Source: Streptomyces sp. NWU339
GTDB taxonomy: Bacteria; Actinomycetota; Actinomycetes; Streptomycetales; Streptomycetaceae
Direction: 5' to 3'
NCBI RefSeq assembly: GCF_003143855.1
Contig: NZ_QFRK01000001.1
Location: 129,940-193,939 of the forward strand
Length of the DNA: 64,000 nt
Part shown: positions 44,649-52,624 of the stretch, piece by piece
Layout of the letters: each line of letters begins with the position of its first letter
How positions within the stretch are numbered: position 1 is the first letter of the stretch
Program-made: the position numbers and the translations under genes
Notes under the pieces: model-generated
What the model was told of the DNA's origin: nothing
The model's input: the letters and a program-made list of their open reading frames with translations, nothing else
Database searches by the model: none

Positions 44649-46492
44649 AAACCGGTGAACTCGCCGAGCTCGGACAGCAGTTGCGAGTGGACAGTGTCCG
44701 CGCGGCCGCCGCCGCGGGCTCCGGGCACCCCACGTCCTCGATGTCCGCGGCCGACCTGATGGCCGTCCTGCTGGCGCGCCACTTCCGCTACGACTTCGAC
44801 CACCCCGACCACCCGGGCAACGACCGTTTCGTCCTCTCCAAGGGACATGCCTCGCCCCTGCTGTACGCCGCCTTCAAGGCGGCCGGGGCCATCGACGACG
44901 AGGAACTGCTCACCTTCCGCAAGCTCGGCAGCCGCCTCGAAGGACATCCCACGCCCAGGCGGCTGCCCTGGGTCGAGACGGCCACCGGGTCGCTCGGCCA
45001 GGGACTGCCGGTCGGCGTCGGCATCGCGCTGGCCGGGAAGCGGCTCGACCGGTCCGGCTACCGGGTGTGGGTGCTGTGCGGGGACAGCGAACTGGCGGAG
45101 GGCTCCGTGTGGGAGGCAGCCGAGCACGCCGGGTACGAGAACCTCGACAACCTCACCGCCGTCGTGGACGTCAACCGGCTCGGCCAGCGCGGCCCCACCC
45201 GGCACGGTCACGACCTCGACGCCTACGCCCGCCGTTTCGCGGCCTTCGGCTGGCACACGGTGGAGGTGGACGGCCACGACGTCGACGCCGTCGACCGCGC
45301 CTACGGCGAGGCGGCCTCCACCAAGGGGCAGCCGACCGTGATCCTCGCCCGCACCCTCAAGGGCAAGGGCGTCGCGGCCGTCCAGGACCGCGAGGGCCTG
45401 CACGGCAAACCGCTGCCCGAGGCCGACGAGGCGATCGCAGAACTCGGCGGCCCGCGCGACCTGCGCCTGAGGGTGCGGGAGCCGGCCGACGCCCGCGCGC
45501 TGCACGCCGTGCACACCGGGCAGGCCGAACCGCCCCGGTGGGACGAGGGCGAGGAGGTGGCGACGCGCAACGCCTTCGGTGAGGCGCTGGCCGCCCTCGG
45601 TACCGTGCGCAGCGACGTCGTGGCCCTGGACGGTGAGGTCGGCGACTCCACCCGTGCGGAGTTCTTCGCCAAGGAGCACCCCGAACGCTACGTCGAGTGC
45701 TACATCGCCGAGCAGCAGATGGTCGCCGCGGCGGTCGGCGTGGCGACACGCGGCTGGGTGCCGTACGCGACCACGTTCGCCGCCTTCCTCACCCGCGCCC
45801 ACGACTTCATCCGCATGGCGTCGATCAGCGGTTCCGGCATCAACCTGGTCGGCTCGCACGCCGGCGTCGCCATCGGCCAGGACGGGCCCAGCCAGATGGG
45901 TCTGGAGGACCTGGCGATGATGCGGGCGGTGCACGGTTCGACCGTGCTGTACCCCTGCGACGCCAACCAGACCGCACGCCTGGTCACCGCCATGGCGGAC
46001 CTCGACGGCATCCGCTACCTGCGCACCTCGCGCGGCGAGGGCCCCGTCCTCTACGGCCCCGACGAGGAGTTCCCCGTCGGTGGCAGCAAGGTGCTGCGCT
46101 CCTCGGCCGGGGACCGGCTGACCCTGCTCGCGGCGGGCGTCACGGTGCCCGAGGCCCTGGCCGCCGCGGACGCCCTGGCGGGCGAGGGCATCGCGGTACG
46201 GGTGATCGACCTGTACTCGGTCAAGCCCGTCGACCGGGACACGCTGCGCCGGGCGGCGGAGGAGACCGGCTGTCTGGTGACGGTGGAGGACCACCGCCCG
46301 GAGGGCGGGCTGGGGGACGCGGTCCTCGACGCCTTCGCCGACGGGCGGCCCGTCCCGCGCCTGGTGCGGCTCGCCGTCCGCGACATGCCGGGGTCGGCCT
46401 CCCCGGAGGAGCAGTTGCACGCTGCCGGCATCGACGCCGAGTCGATCGCGGCGGCCGGGCGGCTGCTGGTGGAGGAGGCGATCGTGCCGTGA
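44645..46492 (+). CDS. tkt: Transketolase
   Basis: 615 aa, full length for one-chain transketolase. The thiamine diphosphate motif is LCGDSELAEGSVWEAAEHAG near residue 150, with SGHPTSSMSAADLM near residue 28 (substrate His). The second domain has CYIAEQQMVAAAVGVA with the catalytic Glu and HSGVAIGQ-like GSHAGVAIGQDGPSQMG. It interconverts pentose and triose/hexose phosphates. This is not a typical central-metabolism neighbourhood: no transaldolase or glucose-6-phosphate dehydrogenase is nearby, so it is probably a second copy in the genome. It is coupled to genes on both sides. Confidence 0.92.
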   Translation: MKTGELAELGQQLRVDSVRAAAAAGSGHPTSSMSAADLMAVLLARHFRYDFDHPDHPGNDRFVLSKGHASPLLYAAFKAAGAIDDEELLTFRKLGSRLEGHPTPRRLPWVETATGSLGQGLPVGVGIALAGKRLDRSGYRVWVLCGDSELAEGSVWEAAEHAGYENLDNLTAVVDVNRLGQRGPTRHGHDLDAYARRFAAFGWHTVEVDGHDVDAVDRAYGEAASTKGQPTVILARTLKGKGVAAVQDREGLHGKPLPEADEAIAELGGPRDLRLRVREPADARALHAVHTGQAEPPRWDEGEEVATRNAFGEALAALGTVRSDVVALDGEVGDSTRAEFFAKEHPERYVECYIAEQQMVAAAVGVATRGWVPYATTFAAFLTRAHDFIRMASISGSGINLVGSHAGVAIGQDGPSQMGLEDLAMMRAVHGSTVLYPCDANQTARLVTAMADLDGIRYLRTSRGEGPVLYGPDEEFPVGGSKVLRSSAGDRLTLLAAGVTVPEALAAADALAGEGIAVRVIDLYSVKPVDRDTLRRAAEETGCLVTVEDHRPEGGLGDAVLDAFADGRPVPRLVRLAVRDMPGSASPEEQLHAAGIDAESIAAAGRLLVEEAIVP

Positions 46493-47460
46493 ACGACGGG
46501 GGTGAAGGAGACGATCACGCCGTGAGCGACGACGGCGGGGTGCGACCGGTACGGGCCGGCCGCCGCACCGTGCGGATCCGCCGGCCGGGGAAGGTGCTCT
46601 TCCCCGGCGGCGAGGGCGCCGAGGAGTACACCAAGGGCGACCTCGTCGACTACCACCGGGCCGTCGCCCCGTTCATGCTGCCGCACCTGCGGGGCCGCCC
46701 GCTGATGCTGGACCGGCGCCCGGACGGCCTCGACGGGCCCACGTTCATGCAGAAGAACACCCCCGAGAGCTACCCGGAATGGATCACCCGAGTCGAGGTC
46801 GCCAAGGAGGGCGGCACGGTGTGCCACACCGTGTGCGACGACACGGCGACCCTGCTGTACCTCGTCGACCAGGCGAGCATCACCTTCCACCGCTGGCTCT
46901 CCCGCGCCGCCCCGATCGACCGGATCGACCGTCCGGACCGGATGGTCTTCGACCTCGACCCCGCCGAGGACGACTTCGAGACGGTGCGGGAGGCGGCGCG
47001 GCTGCTGGGGGAACTGCTGGGCGAGCTGAGGCTGCCCACGGCGCTGATGACCACCGGCTCCCGGGGACTGCATGTGATCGTGCCGCTGAACGGTGACGAC
47101 GCATTCGACGACGTGCGCGCCTTCGCCCGCGAGGTCGCCGACACCCTCGCCGACGCCCACCCCGACCGGCTCACCACCGCCGCACGCAAGAAGGAGCGCG
47201 GCGACCGGCTCTACCTGGACGTGCAGCGCAACGCCTACGCGCAGACCGCGGTCGCGCCCGGCACCGTCCGGGCCCTGCCCGGCGCCCCCGTGGCGGCCCC
47301 CGTCTCCTGGGACCAGCTGGACGACCCGGAGCTGCACGCCCGCCGTTGGACCGTCGCCGACGCCGTCGAACAGCTGCGGACCGACCCCTGGGCCGGACTG
47401 CCGCGCCGGGGCCGCGCCCTGGGACCGGCCCGCCGACGGCTGGACGCGCTGCGGGGCTGA
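46489..47460 (+). CDS. LigD-type DNA polymerase/primase domain protein (stand-alone)
   Basis: 323 aa, a single LigD polymerase domain (AEP primase-polymerase family) without ligase or nuclease. RRPGKVLFPGGEGAEEYTKG opens it; metal ligands are in MVFDLDPAEDDFE, and the nucleotide site includes TTGSRGLHVIVPLNG. The RKKERGDRLYLDVQRNAYAQT stretch is also conserved. Stand-alone copies of this domain take part in non-homologous end joining together with Ku and separate ligases, neither of which is here. The start is ambiguous: the GTG at 46489 overlaps the transketolase stop, while an in-frame GTG at 46522 has AAGGAG upstream. Confidence 0.9.
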   Translation: MNDGGEGDDHAVSDDGGVRPVRAGRRTVRIRRPGKVLFPGGEGAEEYTKGDLVDYHRAVAPFMLPHLRGRPLMLDRRPDGLDGPTFMQKNTPESYPEWITRVEVAKEGGTVCHTVCDDTATLLYLVDQASITFHRWLSRAAPIDRIDRPDRMVFDLDPAEDDFETVREAARLLGELLGELRLPTALMTTGSRGLHVIVPLNGDDAFDDVRAFAREVADTLADAHPDRLTTAARKKERGDRLYLDVQRNAYAQTAVAPGTVRALPGAPVAAPVSWDQLDDPELHARRWTVADAVEQLRTDPWAGLPRRGRALGPARRRLDALRG

Positions 47461-47564
47461 CCGGTCCGGCCGGACGACCAGGCACGGAGCGTGACCGCGG
47501 CAATCGGGTGAGCCCCTGGAGGTTTGGCTGAGGGACTTGCGGCCACACGGAGGAGGAGGTGCCC

Positions 47565-47936
47565 ATGACGAACGCAAGAAACACCGGAGACTCCAAGCGT
47601 TCACAGGAAGCACAGGACGCTCACGAATCCCGCAAGCCCACGGAAAACACCAGAGCGGCCAAACGGCCGAGCCCCATGGAGGTGCTGCGCCAGGCGCGTG
47701 GGCAGCTCGCCGAGCTCACCGGTATGGAAGCCGAGTCCGTCTCGTCCTTCGAGCAGACGGAGGAGGGCTGGGCACTGGAAGTAGAGGTTCTCGAACTCGA
47801 GCGTGTGCCCGACACGATGAGCCTGATGGCGAGTTACCAGGTGGAGCTGGGGCCCGACGGAGAGCTCACCGGTTACCGGCGGGTCCGCCGCTACGAGCGA
47901 GGGCGGGCCGACGGGCGCAGGTCCGGCGGCCGGTAG
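47565..47936 (+). CDS. gvpO: Gas vesicle protein GvpO
   Basis: 123 aa. After a charged, disordered N-terminus (about 40 residues) the GvpO core follows: RQARGQLAELTGMEAESVSS, EGWALEVEVLELERVPDT and YQVELGPDGELTGYRRVRRY. GvpO is a conserved accessory protein of actinobacterial and haloarchaeal clusters, possibly a regulator or assembly factor. AGGAGGAGG lies 5 bases before the ATG at 47565. It begins the gas vesicle run, 104 bp after the LigD-type gene. I found no convincing promoter in that gap. Confidence 0.93.
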   Translation: MTNARNTGDSKRSQEAQDAHESRKPTENTRAAKRPSPMEVLRQARGQLAELTGMEAESVSSFEQTEEGWALEVEVLELERVPDTMSLMASYQVELGPDGELTGYRRVRRYERGRADGRRSGGR

Positions 47937-47985
47937 GCCGCCCGGCCGGACCTCCCCGACCCACAGACAAGGAGGAAGAATCGGC

Positions 47986-48420
47986 ATGACAGTCGTACCG
48001 GCACAACAGTCCGGTGGTGGAGGCGGCAGCAGCGGTCTCTACGACGTGCTCGAGCTCGTCCTGGACAGGGGGCTCGTCATCGACGCGTTCGTGCGCGTGT
48101 CCCTGGTCGGCATCGAGATCCTCAAGATCGATGTCCGCGTCGTCGTCGCCAGCGTCGACACCTACCTGCGCTTCGCCGAGGCGTGCAACCGGCTAGACCT
48201 GGAGGCCGGGCCCCGCAAGAGCCCGGGCCTGCCCGACGTGGTCGGCCAGGTCACCGAGTCCGGCGCCCGCGGCAAGTCCAAGGGAGCGCTGTCCGGAGCC
48301 GCCGAGACCATCTCCAACGCCTTCCAGCAGGCCCGCGACGAGAGCTCCGAGGGTGAGACCCAGTCCCGTCCGCGGGCCCGCAAGAGCACCTCGGCACGCC
48401 GGAGGGAGGAGCAGGAGTGA
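47986..48420 (+). CDS. gvpA: Major gas vesicle structural protein GvpA
   Basis: 144 aa. The shell-forming fold occupies residues about 17-72: LYDVLELVLDRGLVIDAFVR, then LVGIEILKIDVRVVVASVDTYLR, the helix-strand-strand-helix core that packs into ribs. Classic GvpA is about 70 residues; here a basic, low-complexity tail of about 70 residues follows, ending in RRREEQE. The N-terminus has a GGGGGSSG linker. Which of the A-type proteins (A, J, S) forms the bulk shell is inferred from order and completeness of this core. AAGGAGGAAG precedes the ATG. Confidence 0.92.
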   Translation: MTVVPAQQSGGGGGSSGLYDVLELVLDRGLVIDAFVRVSLVGIEILKIDVRVVVASVDTYLRFAEACNRLDLEAGPRKSPGLPDVVGQVTESGARGKSKGALSGAAETISNAFQQARDESSEGETQSRPRARKSTSARRREEQE

Positions 48421-49190
48421 GTACCTACGTCTACGGCATCACGGCGAGTTCGTACCCCGCCCTCCCCGAGCACACGAGCGGCGTGGGCGACCCGGCGAGT
48501 CCGGTGCGCATCCTGAAGGAGGGCGAGCTGGCGGCCGTCGTCAGTGACGCCCCCGAGGACCTGCGTCCCAAACGCAGGGAACTGCTCGCCCACCAGAACG
48601 TGCTCGCCGAGGTCGGCGCGGTCGGCTGTGTGCTGCCGATGCGGTTCGGCAGCGTCGCCCCCGACGACGACTCCGTCACCGCCGTGCTCGCCGAGCGCGC
48701 CGAGCACTACAAGGAGCGCCTGCGGGCGCTGGACGGCCGGGTCGAGTACAACGTCAAGGCCAATCATGGCGAGGAAGCCGTACTCCACCACGTGATGGCC
48801 GGCAACCCGGAGATCCGCGCTCTCGCGGAAGCCAACCGGCAGGCCGGCGGCGGAAGTTACGACGACAAGATCCGCCTCGGCGAGATGGTCGCCGAGGCGG
48901 TCAGGGCCCAGGAGGCCGAGGACGGCGTCGCCGTGCAGCGTGCCCTGGAAGCGGCGGCCGACGCCGTGAGCGTGGGTCCCGAGTCCACGGGCTGGCTCGC
49001 CAACGTCTCCTTCCTGGTGCCGCGCGACGCGGCCGGGGACTTCATGGCCGCCGTGGACCGCGTCCGCGAGGACATGCCGCACCTGGAGGTGCGGCTCAAC
49101 GGCCCGCTGCCCCCGTACAGCTTCGTGGAGCCCGGCCCGGCCGAACCGGCGGGCGCCACGGCGGGTGGGGCGGACGCCGGAATGGGGTGA
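48417..49190 (+). CDS. gvpF: Gas vesicle accessory protein GvpF
   Basis: 257 aa GvpF/GvpL-family protein: STYVYGITASS at the start, KRRELLAHQNVLAEV, CVLPMRFGSVAPDDDSV, and near the end LVPRDAAGDFMAAVDRV and LNGPLPPYSF. GvpF binds GvpA and is thought to guard or nucleate shell assembly. GTG start at 48417 overlaps the gvpA stop by 4 bp, so translation is coupled. The C-terminus is a short Gly/Ala extension. Confidence 0.92.
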   Translation: MSTYVYGITASSYPALPEHTSGVGDPASPVRILKEGELAAVVSDAPEDLRPKRRELLAHQNVLAEVGAVGCVLPMRFGSVAPDDDSVTAVLAERAEHYKERLRALDGRVEYNVKANHGEEAVLHHVMAGNPEIRALAEANRQAGGGSYDDKIRLGEMVAEAVRAQEAEDGVAVQRALEAAADAVSVGPESTGWLANVSFLVPRDAAGDFMAAVDRVREDMPHLEVRLNGPLPPYSFVEPGPAEPAGATAGGADAGMG

Positions 49191-49194
49191 CGAC

Positions 49195-49458
49195 ATGGGG
49201 CTGATCTCGGAAGTGCTGCTGCTGCCGCTGGCCCCGGCGCGCGGCAGCGGATGGGTCATCCAGCAAGTGCTGCGCGAGGCGGAGCGCATCTACTACGACC
49301 CCGCCGCGATCCGTGCCGAACTGGCGCGGCTCGAAGAGCAGTTGGAGGCCGGAGAGATCACCGAGGAGGAGTTCGACCGGCAGGAGGACGAACTCCTCGA
49401 CCGATTGGAGACCGCGATGCGCACCAGCGCCACAGGGGACGGGACGGCACCACGATGA
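49195..49458 (+). CDS. gvpG: Gas vesicle protein GvpG
   Basis: 87 aa. MGLISEVLLLPLAPARGSGW, then a helical Glu-rich coil with AELARLEEQLEAGEITEEEF and EDELLDRLE, the GvpG pattern. GvpG is an assembly factor often working with GvpF and GvpL. Start ATG at 49195 lies 4 bp past the gvpF stop, with GGGGTGA as ribosome site; an ATG at 49165 overlaps gvpF and adds nonconserved residues. The stop overlaps gvpY. Confidence 0.92.
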   Translation: MGLISEVLLLPLAPARGSGWVIQQVLREAERIYYDPAAIRAELARLEEQLEAGEITEEEFDRQEDELLDRLETAMRTSATGDGTAPR

Positions 49459-50027
49459 ATCGGACAGCGCTCGGCCTCGCGATAGGGGCCGGATACCTTC
49501 TCGGACGGACGAAGAAGCTGAAGACGGCGGTCGCCGTCGGCGGGCTGGTGGCCGGCAAGAAGCTGAACCTCGGGCCGCGGATGATCACGGACCTGGTCTC
49601 CTCGCAGCTGCAGAAAAACCCGCAGTTCAAGGAGCTCGGGGATCAGCTGCGCGGTGATCTGCGCGGCGCCGGCAAGGCGGCCTCCGGGGCGCTCGTCGAG
49701 CGGCAGCTCGACTCCCTCGCCGACAGGCTGCACGGCCGTACCGCCGAGATGCGCGAGCAACTGGCCGGTTCGGGCCGCCCGGACCGCGAGGCCGGGGACG
49801 ACATGGATGCCACGGACGCCACGGACGCCACGGACGAGGAGCCGGAACCCGAGCGGTCGGCGAAGAAGACCTCGTCGAAGAGGGCTCCGTCGAAGGAGGC
49901 CGCCAAGAAGACCGCCAAGAAGGCACCACCCGCAAAGAAGGCCGCTGCCGAGAAGACCGCGGCCGCGCGGACGGCCACGTCCCGAGGGGCCCGTTCGCGC
50001 ACGTCGAAGGGAGGCGGTGAGCGATGA
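49455..50027 (+). CDS. gvpY: Gas vesicle protein GvpY (actinobacterial), lysine-rich tail
   Basis: 190 aa. The folded part (about 1-105) starts MNRTALGLAIGAGYLLGRTK and is partly hydrophobic, then amphipathic. A 9-bp triplicate gives DATDATDATD near residue 118, followed by an acidic patch and then a strongly basic tail (about 130-190) of KK/AP/AK units such as KKTAKKAPPAKKAAAEK. This looks like a histone H1-type tail. Function is unknown; the name follows the established streptomycete cluster order. It overlaps gvpG and gvpZ by 4 bp each. Confidence 0.82.
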   Translation: MNRTALGLAIGAGYLLGRTKKLKTAVAVGGLVAGKKLNLGPRMITDLVSSQLQKNPQFKELGDQLRGDLRGAGKAASGALVERQLDSLADRLHGRTAEMREQLAGSGRPDREAGDDMDATDATDATDEEPEPERSAKKTSSKRAPSKEAAKKTAKKAPPAKKAAAEKTAAARTATSRGARSRTSKGGGER

Positions 50028-51148
50028 CCGAGACACTCGGATCGGCCACCTCCGCCGCGCGCGACAAAGTGGGCGAGGCGGCGAAGAACCCGCTTGCCGA
50101 CATGGCCCACAGCGAGGCCGCCGACCGCCTCAAGGCGGAACTGCAGGACTACCTCGCGGCCCAGGCCACCCGCCTGCTGACCGGTGTCGGCCGCAAGCTG
50201 GGCGAGACGACCGGCAAACTCACCGACATCGCCGAGGGCAACAGTCCGGGTTTCGCCAAGCTCGCACTCGACGGCGGACGCAAACTCGCCGAGGGCAAGG
50301 GCCCGCTGCGCAGTGCCGTCGAACTGGGTGCCTCGCGCGTCAAGGACAACGTGATGGGTGCGCTGAAGGGCCTGGGCGGCGGCGGTGGCGAGGGCAAGGC
50401 CAAGCGCAAGCGCTCCGCGGGCAAGAAGCCCACCGTCATCATCGAGCACATCGATGTCGGCGTCCCGCTGCGCACGGCCTACGACCAGTGGACCCAGTAC
50501 CAGGACTTCAGCACCTTCGCCAAGGGCGTCAAGAGCGCCAACAAGTCCGACGACACCACCTCGGACTGGCACGTCAAGGTTCTGTGGTCCAACCGCAGCT
50601 GGAAGGCGCAGACCACCGAGCAGATCGCCGACGACCGCATCGCCTGGTCCTCCGAGGGGGCCAAGGGCACGACGAAGGGCGTCGTCTCCTTCCACAGCCT
50701 CGGCGACAACCTCACCCGGGTCCTGCTGATCATCGAGTACTACCCCACGGGCTTCTTCGAGAAGACCGGCAACATCTGGCGCGCCCAGGGCCGCCGGGCC
50801 CGGCTCGACCTGAAGAACTTCGCCCGCTTCATCACGTTCAAGGGCGAGGCAGAGGAAGGCTGGCGCGGCGAGATCCAGGACGGTGAGGTCGTCCGCAGCC
50901 ATGAGGACGCCGTCGCCGAGGAGGAGGAACAGGCGCCGCCCGGGGACGAGGAGCCGGAGGACGAGTACGACGGCGAGGGTGACGAGTACGACGAAACGGA
51001 GGAAGCGGAGGAAGCCGGGGACGGGGAACCGGCCGAGGACGGCTACGAGGACGAGGGCGAGGACGCCTACGAGGAAGAGGAAGAAGGCGAGGACGAGTAC
51101 GAGCCTGAGGACGAGCCCGAGTACGCCGAGGGCGGGAGCCGTCGATGA
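50024..51148 (+). CDS. gvpZ: Gas vesicle protein GvpZ (SRPBCC domain), acidic tail
   Basis: 374 aa. An N-terminal helical region (about 1-115) resembles membrane-associated coiled helices (AARDKVGEAAKNPLADMAHS). A basic linker GKAKRKRSAGKK precedes a cyclase/dehydrase-type SRPBCC domain (about 136-280; VIIEHIDVGVPLRTAYDQW). Residues about 286-374 are almost wholly Glu/Asp (EDAYEEEEEGEDEYEPEDEP). The acidic tail is opposite in charge to the GvpY tail encoded just before it. Function unknown; named by position. ATG overlaps the gvpY stop by 4 bp. Confidence 0.85.
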   Translation: MTETLGSATSAARDKVGEAAKNPLADMAHSEAADRLKAELQDYLAAQATRLLTGVGRKLGETTGKLTDIAEGNSPGFAKLALDGGRKLAEGKGPLRSAVELGASRVKDNVMGALKGLGGGGGEGKAKRKRSAGKKPTVIIEHIDVGVPLRTAYDQWTQYQDFSTFAKGVKSANKSDDTTSDWHVKVLWSNRSWKAQTTEQIADDRIAWSSEGAKGTTKGVVSFHSLGDNLTRVLLIIEYYPTGFFEKTGNIWRAQGRRARLDLKNFARFITFKGEAEEGWRGEIQDGEVVRSHEDAVAEEEEQAPPGDEEPEDEYDGEGDEYDETEEAEEAGDGEPAEDGYEDEGEDAYEEEEEGEDEYEPEDEPEYAEGGSRR

Positions 51149-51633
51149 CGACACCCCGTCGGCTCCCCGAGCCCTACGGGCAGGGTGGCGGCGCCAATCT
51201 CGCCGACATCCTCGAGCGGGTGCTCGACAAGGGCATCGTCATCGCGGGCGACATCCGCATCAACCTGCTCGACATCGAACTGCTCACCATCAAGCTGCGG
51301 CTCATCGTCGCCTCCGTCGACAAGGCGAAGGAGATGGGGATCGACTGGTGGGAGACCGACCCGGCGCTGTCCTCCCGCGCCCGTCGCTCCGAACTGGCCA
51401 GGGAGAACGCCGAGCTGCGTGAGCGGCTGGCCGCACTGGAGGGCGACCGTCCGCTGGAGACCGGTCGTTCGCTGGACACAGGTCGTCAGCGGGAGACAGA
51501 CCGTCCGCTGGAGGCCGGCCGTCAGCGGGAGACCGACCGTCCGCTGGAGGCCGGCCGTCAGCGGGAGACCGACCGGCCGCAGGAGACCGGCCGTCACCGG
51601 GAGACCGACCGGCCACAGGAGGAGGCCCCGTGA
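51145..51633 (+). CDS. gvpJ: Gas vesicle protein GvpJ (GvpA paralogue) with tandem-repeat tail
   Basis: 162 aa. The GvpA-like core spans about residues 16-72 (NLADILERVLDKGIVIAGDI, LDIELLTIKLRLIVASVD, IDWWETDP). A coiled helix follows (SELARENAELRERLAALEGD), then four 12-residue repeats of the type GRQRETDRPLEA to the end. GvpJ is a minor shell protein needed for nucleation. The repeat tail is described separately. The ATG overlaps the gvpZ stop by 4 bp. Confidence 0.9.
   Translation: MTTPRRLPEPYGQGGGANLADILERVLDKGIVIAGDIRINLLDIELLTIKLRLIVASVDKAKEMGIDWWETDPALSSRARRSELARENAELRERLAALEGDRPLETGRSLDTGRQRETDRPLEAGRQRETDRPLEAGRQRETDRPQETGRHRETDRPQEEAP
51481..51624 (+). repeat. Four 36-bp tandem repeats in gvpJ
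   Basis: Units at 51481, 51517, 51553 and 51589, each 36 bp and in frame; the first two differ at two positions, later ones at several. A half unit of 18 bp precedes them at about 51457. They encode GR(Q/H)RETDRP(L/Q)E(A/T/E). Copy number is likely variable between strains because in-frame slippage is harmless. Confidence 0.85.
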
Positions 51634-52439
51634 CCGGACTGCGGTACGTCTACGCCATATGCCGTCCCTTCGGCACACCGCTCCAGGCACAGCTGACCGG
51701 AGTGGCGGGTGATCCGCCCCGGCTGCTGACCCATCACGACCTGGTGGCCGTCGTCAGCCATGTGCCGGAGGCGGACTTCGCCGAGGAGCCCTTCCACGAG
51801 CATCTGGAGGACCTCGACTGGCTGACCACGGTCGCCCGCGCCCACCAGGGCGTCATCGACGCGCTCACCACCGTCACCACGCCGCTGCCGCTGCGGCTCG
51901 GCACCGTGTTCCGTGACGACAGCGGCGTACGGACGATGATGGAGGCGCGCGAGGAGGGCTTCCTGCGGACACTGGGACGGTTGGACGGCCGGGTGGAGTG
52001 GGGCGTGAAGGTCTTCATCGAGGCGGAACGGCCGGCGGACACCGCCGCCCCGCCGGCGCAAAAACCCACGTCGGGCCGGGACTACCTGCGTCAACGGCGC
52101 ATGGCGACGAAATCGCACGACGACCTGTGGCAACAGGCCGAGGCCTTTTCGACCCGGCTGCACGAGACGCTTTCCGGCTGCGCCGAGGATTCCCGGCTGC
52201 ACGCCCCGCAGAATCCCACGCTCTCCGGCGCGTCGGGCCGCAACGTACTGAATGCGGCTTATCTCGTACCGCGGGCGGAATCCGAGAAGTTCGTGGAACG
52301 GGTGGAACGGACGAAGAACGGGACGCCCGGGATACGCGTCGAACTCACCGGCCCCTGGGCGGCCTATTCATTCGCCGGGGAAGAACCTGCCGGAGAGGAA
52401 TCAGCCGGAGAGGAATCAGCCGCGGGGGAGGAGGCATGA
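51630..52439 (+). CDS. gvpL: Gas vesicle accessory protein GvpL
   Basis: 269 aa GvpL/GvpF family: LRYVYAICRPFGTPL, then HDLVAVVSHVPEADFAEEPF, PLPLRLGTVFRDDSGVRTMM and near the end NAAYLVPRAESEKFVERVE. The C-terminus has a short tandem of GEE(P/S)AGEE. GvpL is proposed as an organising hub for the minor proteins. GTG start overlaps the gvpJ stop by 4 bp, and the ATG of gvpS overlaps its own stop. Confidence 0.92.
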   Translation: MTGLRYVYAICRPFGTPLQAQLTGVAGDPPRLLTHHDLVAVVSHVPEADFAEEPFHEHLEDLDWLTTVARAHQGVIDALTTVTTPLPLRLGTVFRDDSGVRTMMEAREEGFLRTLGRLDGRVEWGVKVFIEAERPADTAAPPAQKPTSGRDYLRQRRMATKSHDDLWQQAEAFSTRLHETLSGCAEDSRLHAPQNPTLSGASGRNVLNAAYLVPRAESEKFVERVERTKNGTPGIRVELTGPWAAYSFAGEEPAGEESAGEESAAGEEA

Positions 52440-52624
52440 CCGTAGTCGAGCGCCGGGAGATAGCCCTGGTGGATCTGCTCGACCGGCTCCTGGCCGGCGG
52501 AGTCGTCATCACCGGCGACATCACGCTGCGCATCGCGGACGTCGACCTGGTCCGTATCGACCTCAACGCGCTCATCAGCTCGGTGAACGCGAACGTCCCG
52601 TCGCCCTTCGAGGAGTCGCGTTGA
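52436..52624 (+). CDS. gvpS: Gas vesicle protein GvpS (short GvpA paralogue)
   Basis: 62 aa, nearly pure GvpA core: REIALVDLLDRLLAGGVVIT, then DITLRIADVDLVRIDLNALISS. This is the third GvpA-type protein in the cluster, lacking any tail. It may cap or initiate ribs. The ATG at 52436 overlaps the gvpL stop by 4 bp and its own stop overlaps the gvpK start. Longer readings of the frame are inside gvpL and are rejected. Confidence 0.9.
   Translation: MTVVERREIALVDLLDRLLAGGVVITGDITLRIADVDLVRIDLNALISSVNANVPSPFEESR

Noticed and set aside
47461..47564. SigB-type promoter before gvpO
   Set aside because: GGGTGA occurs at 47506-47511 but no GNNT-like -35 sits at the right distance in a convincing form.
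51481..51624. 36-bp direct repeats as a CRISPR array
   Set aside because: Units are strictly adjacent with no spacers, in frame inside gvpJ, and encode repeated amino acids.
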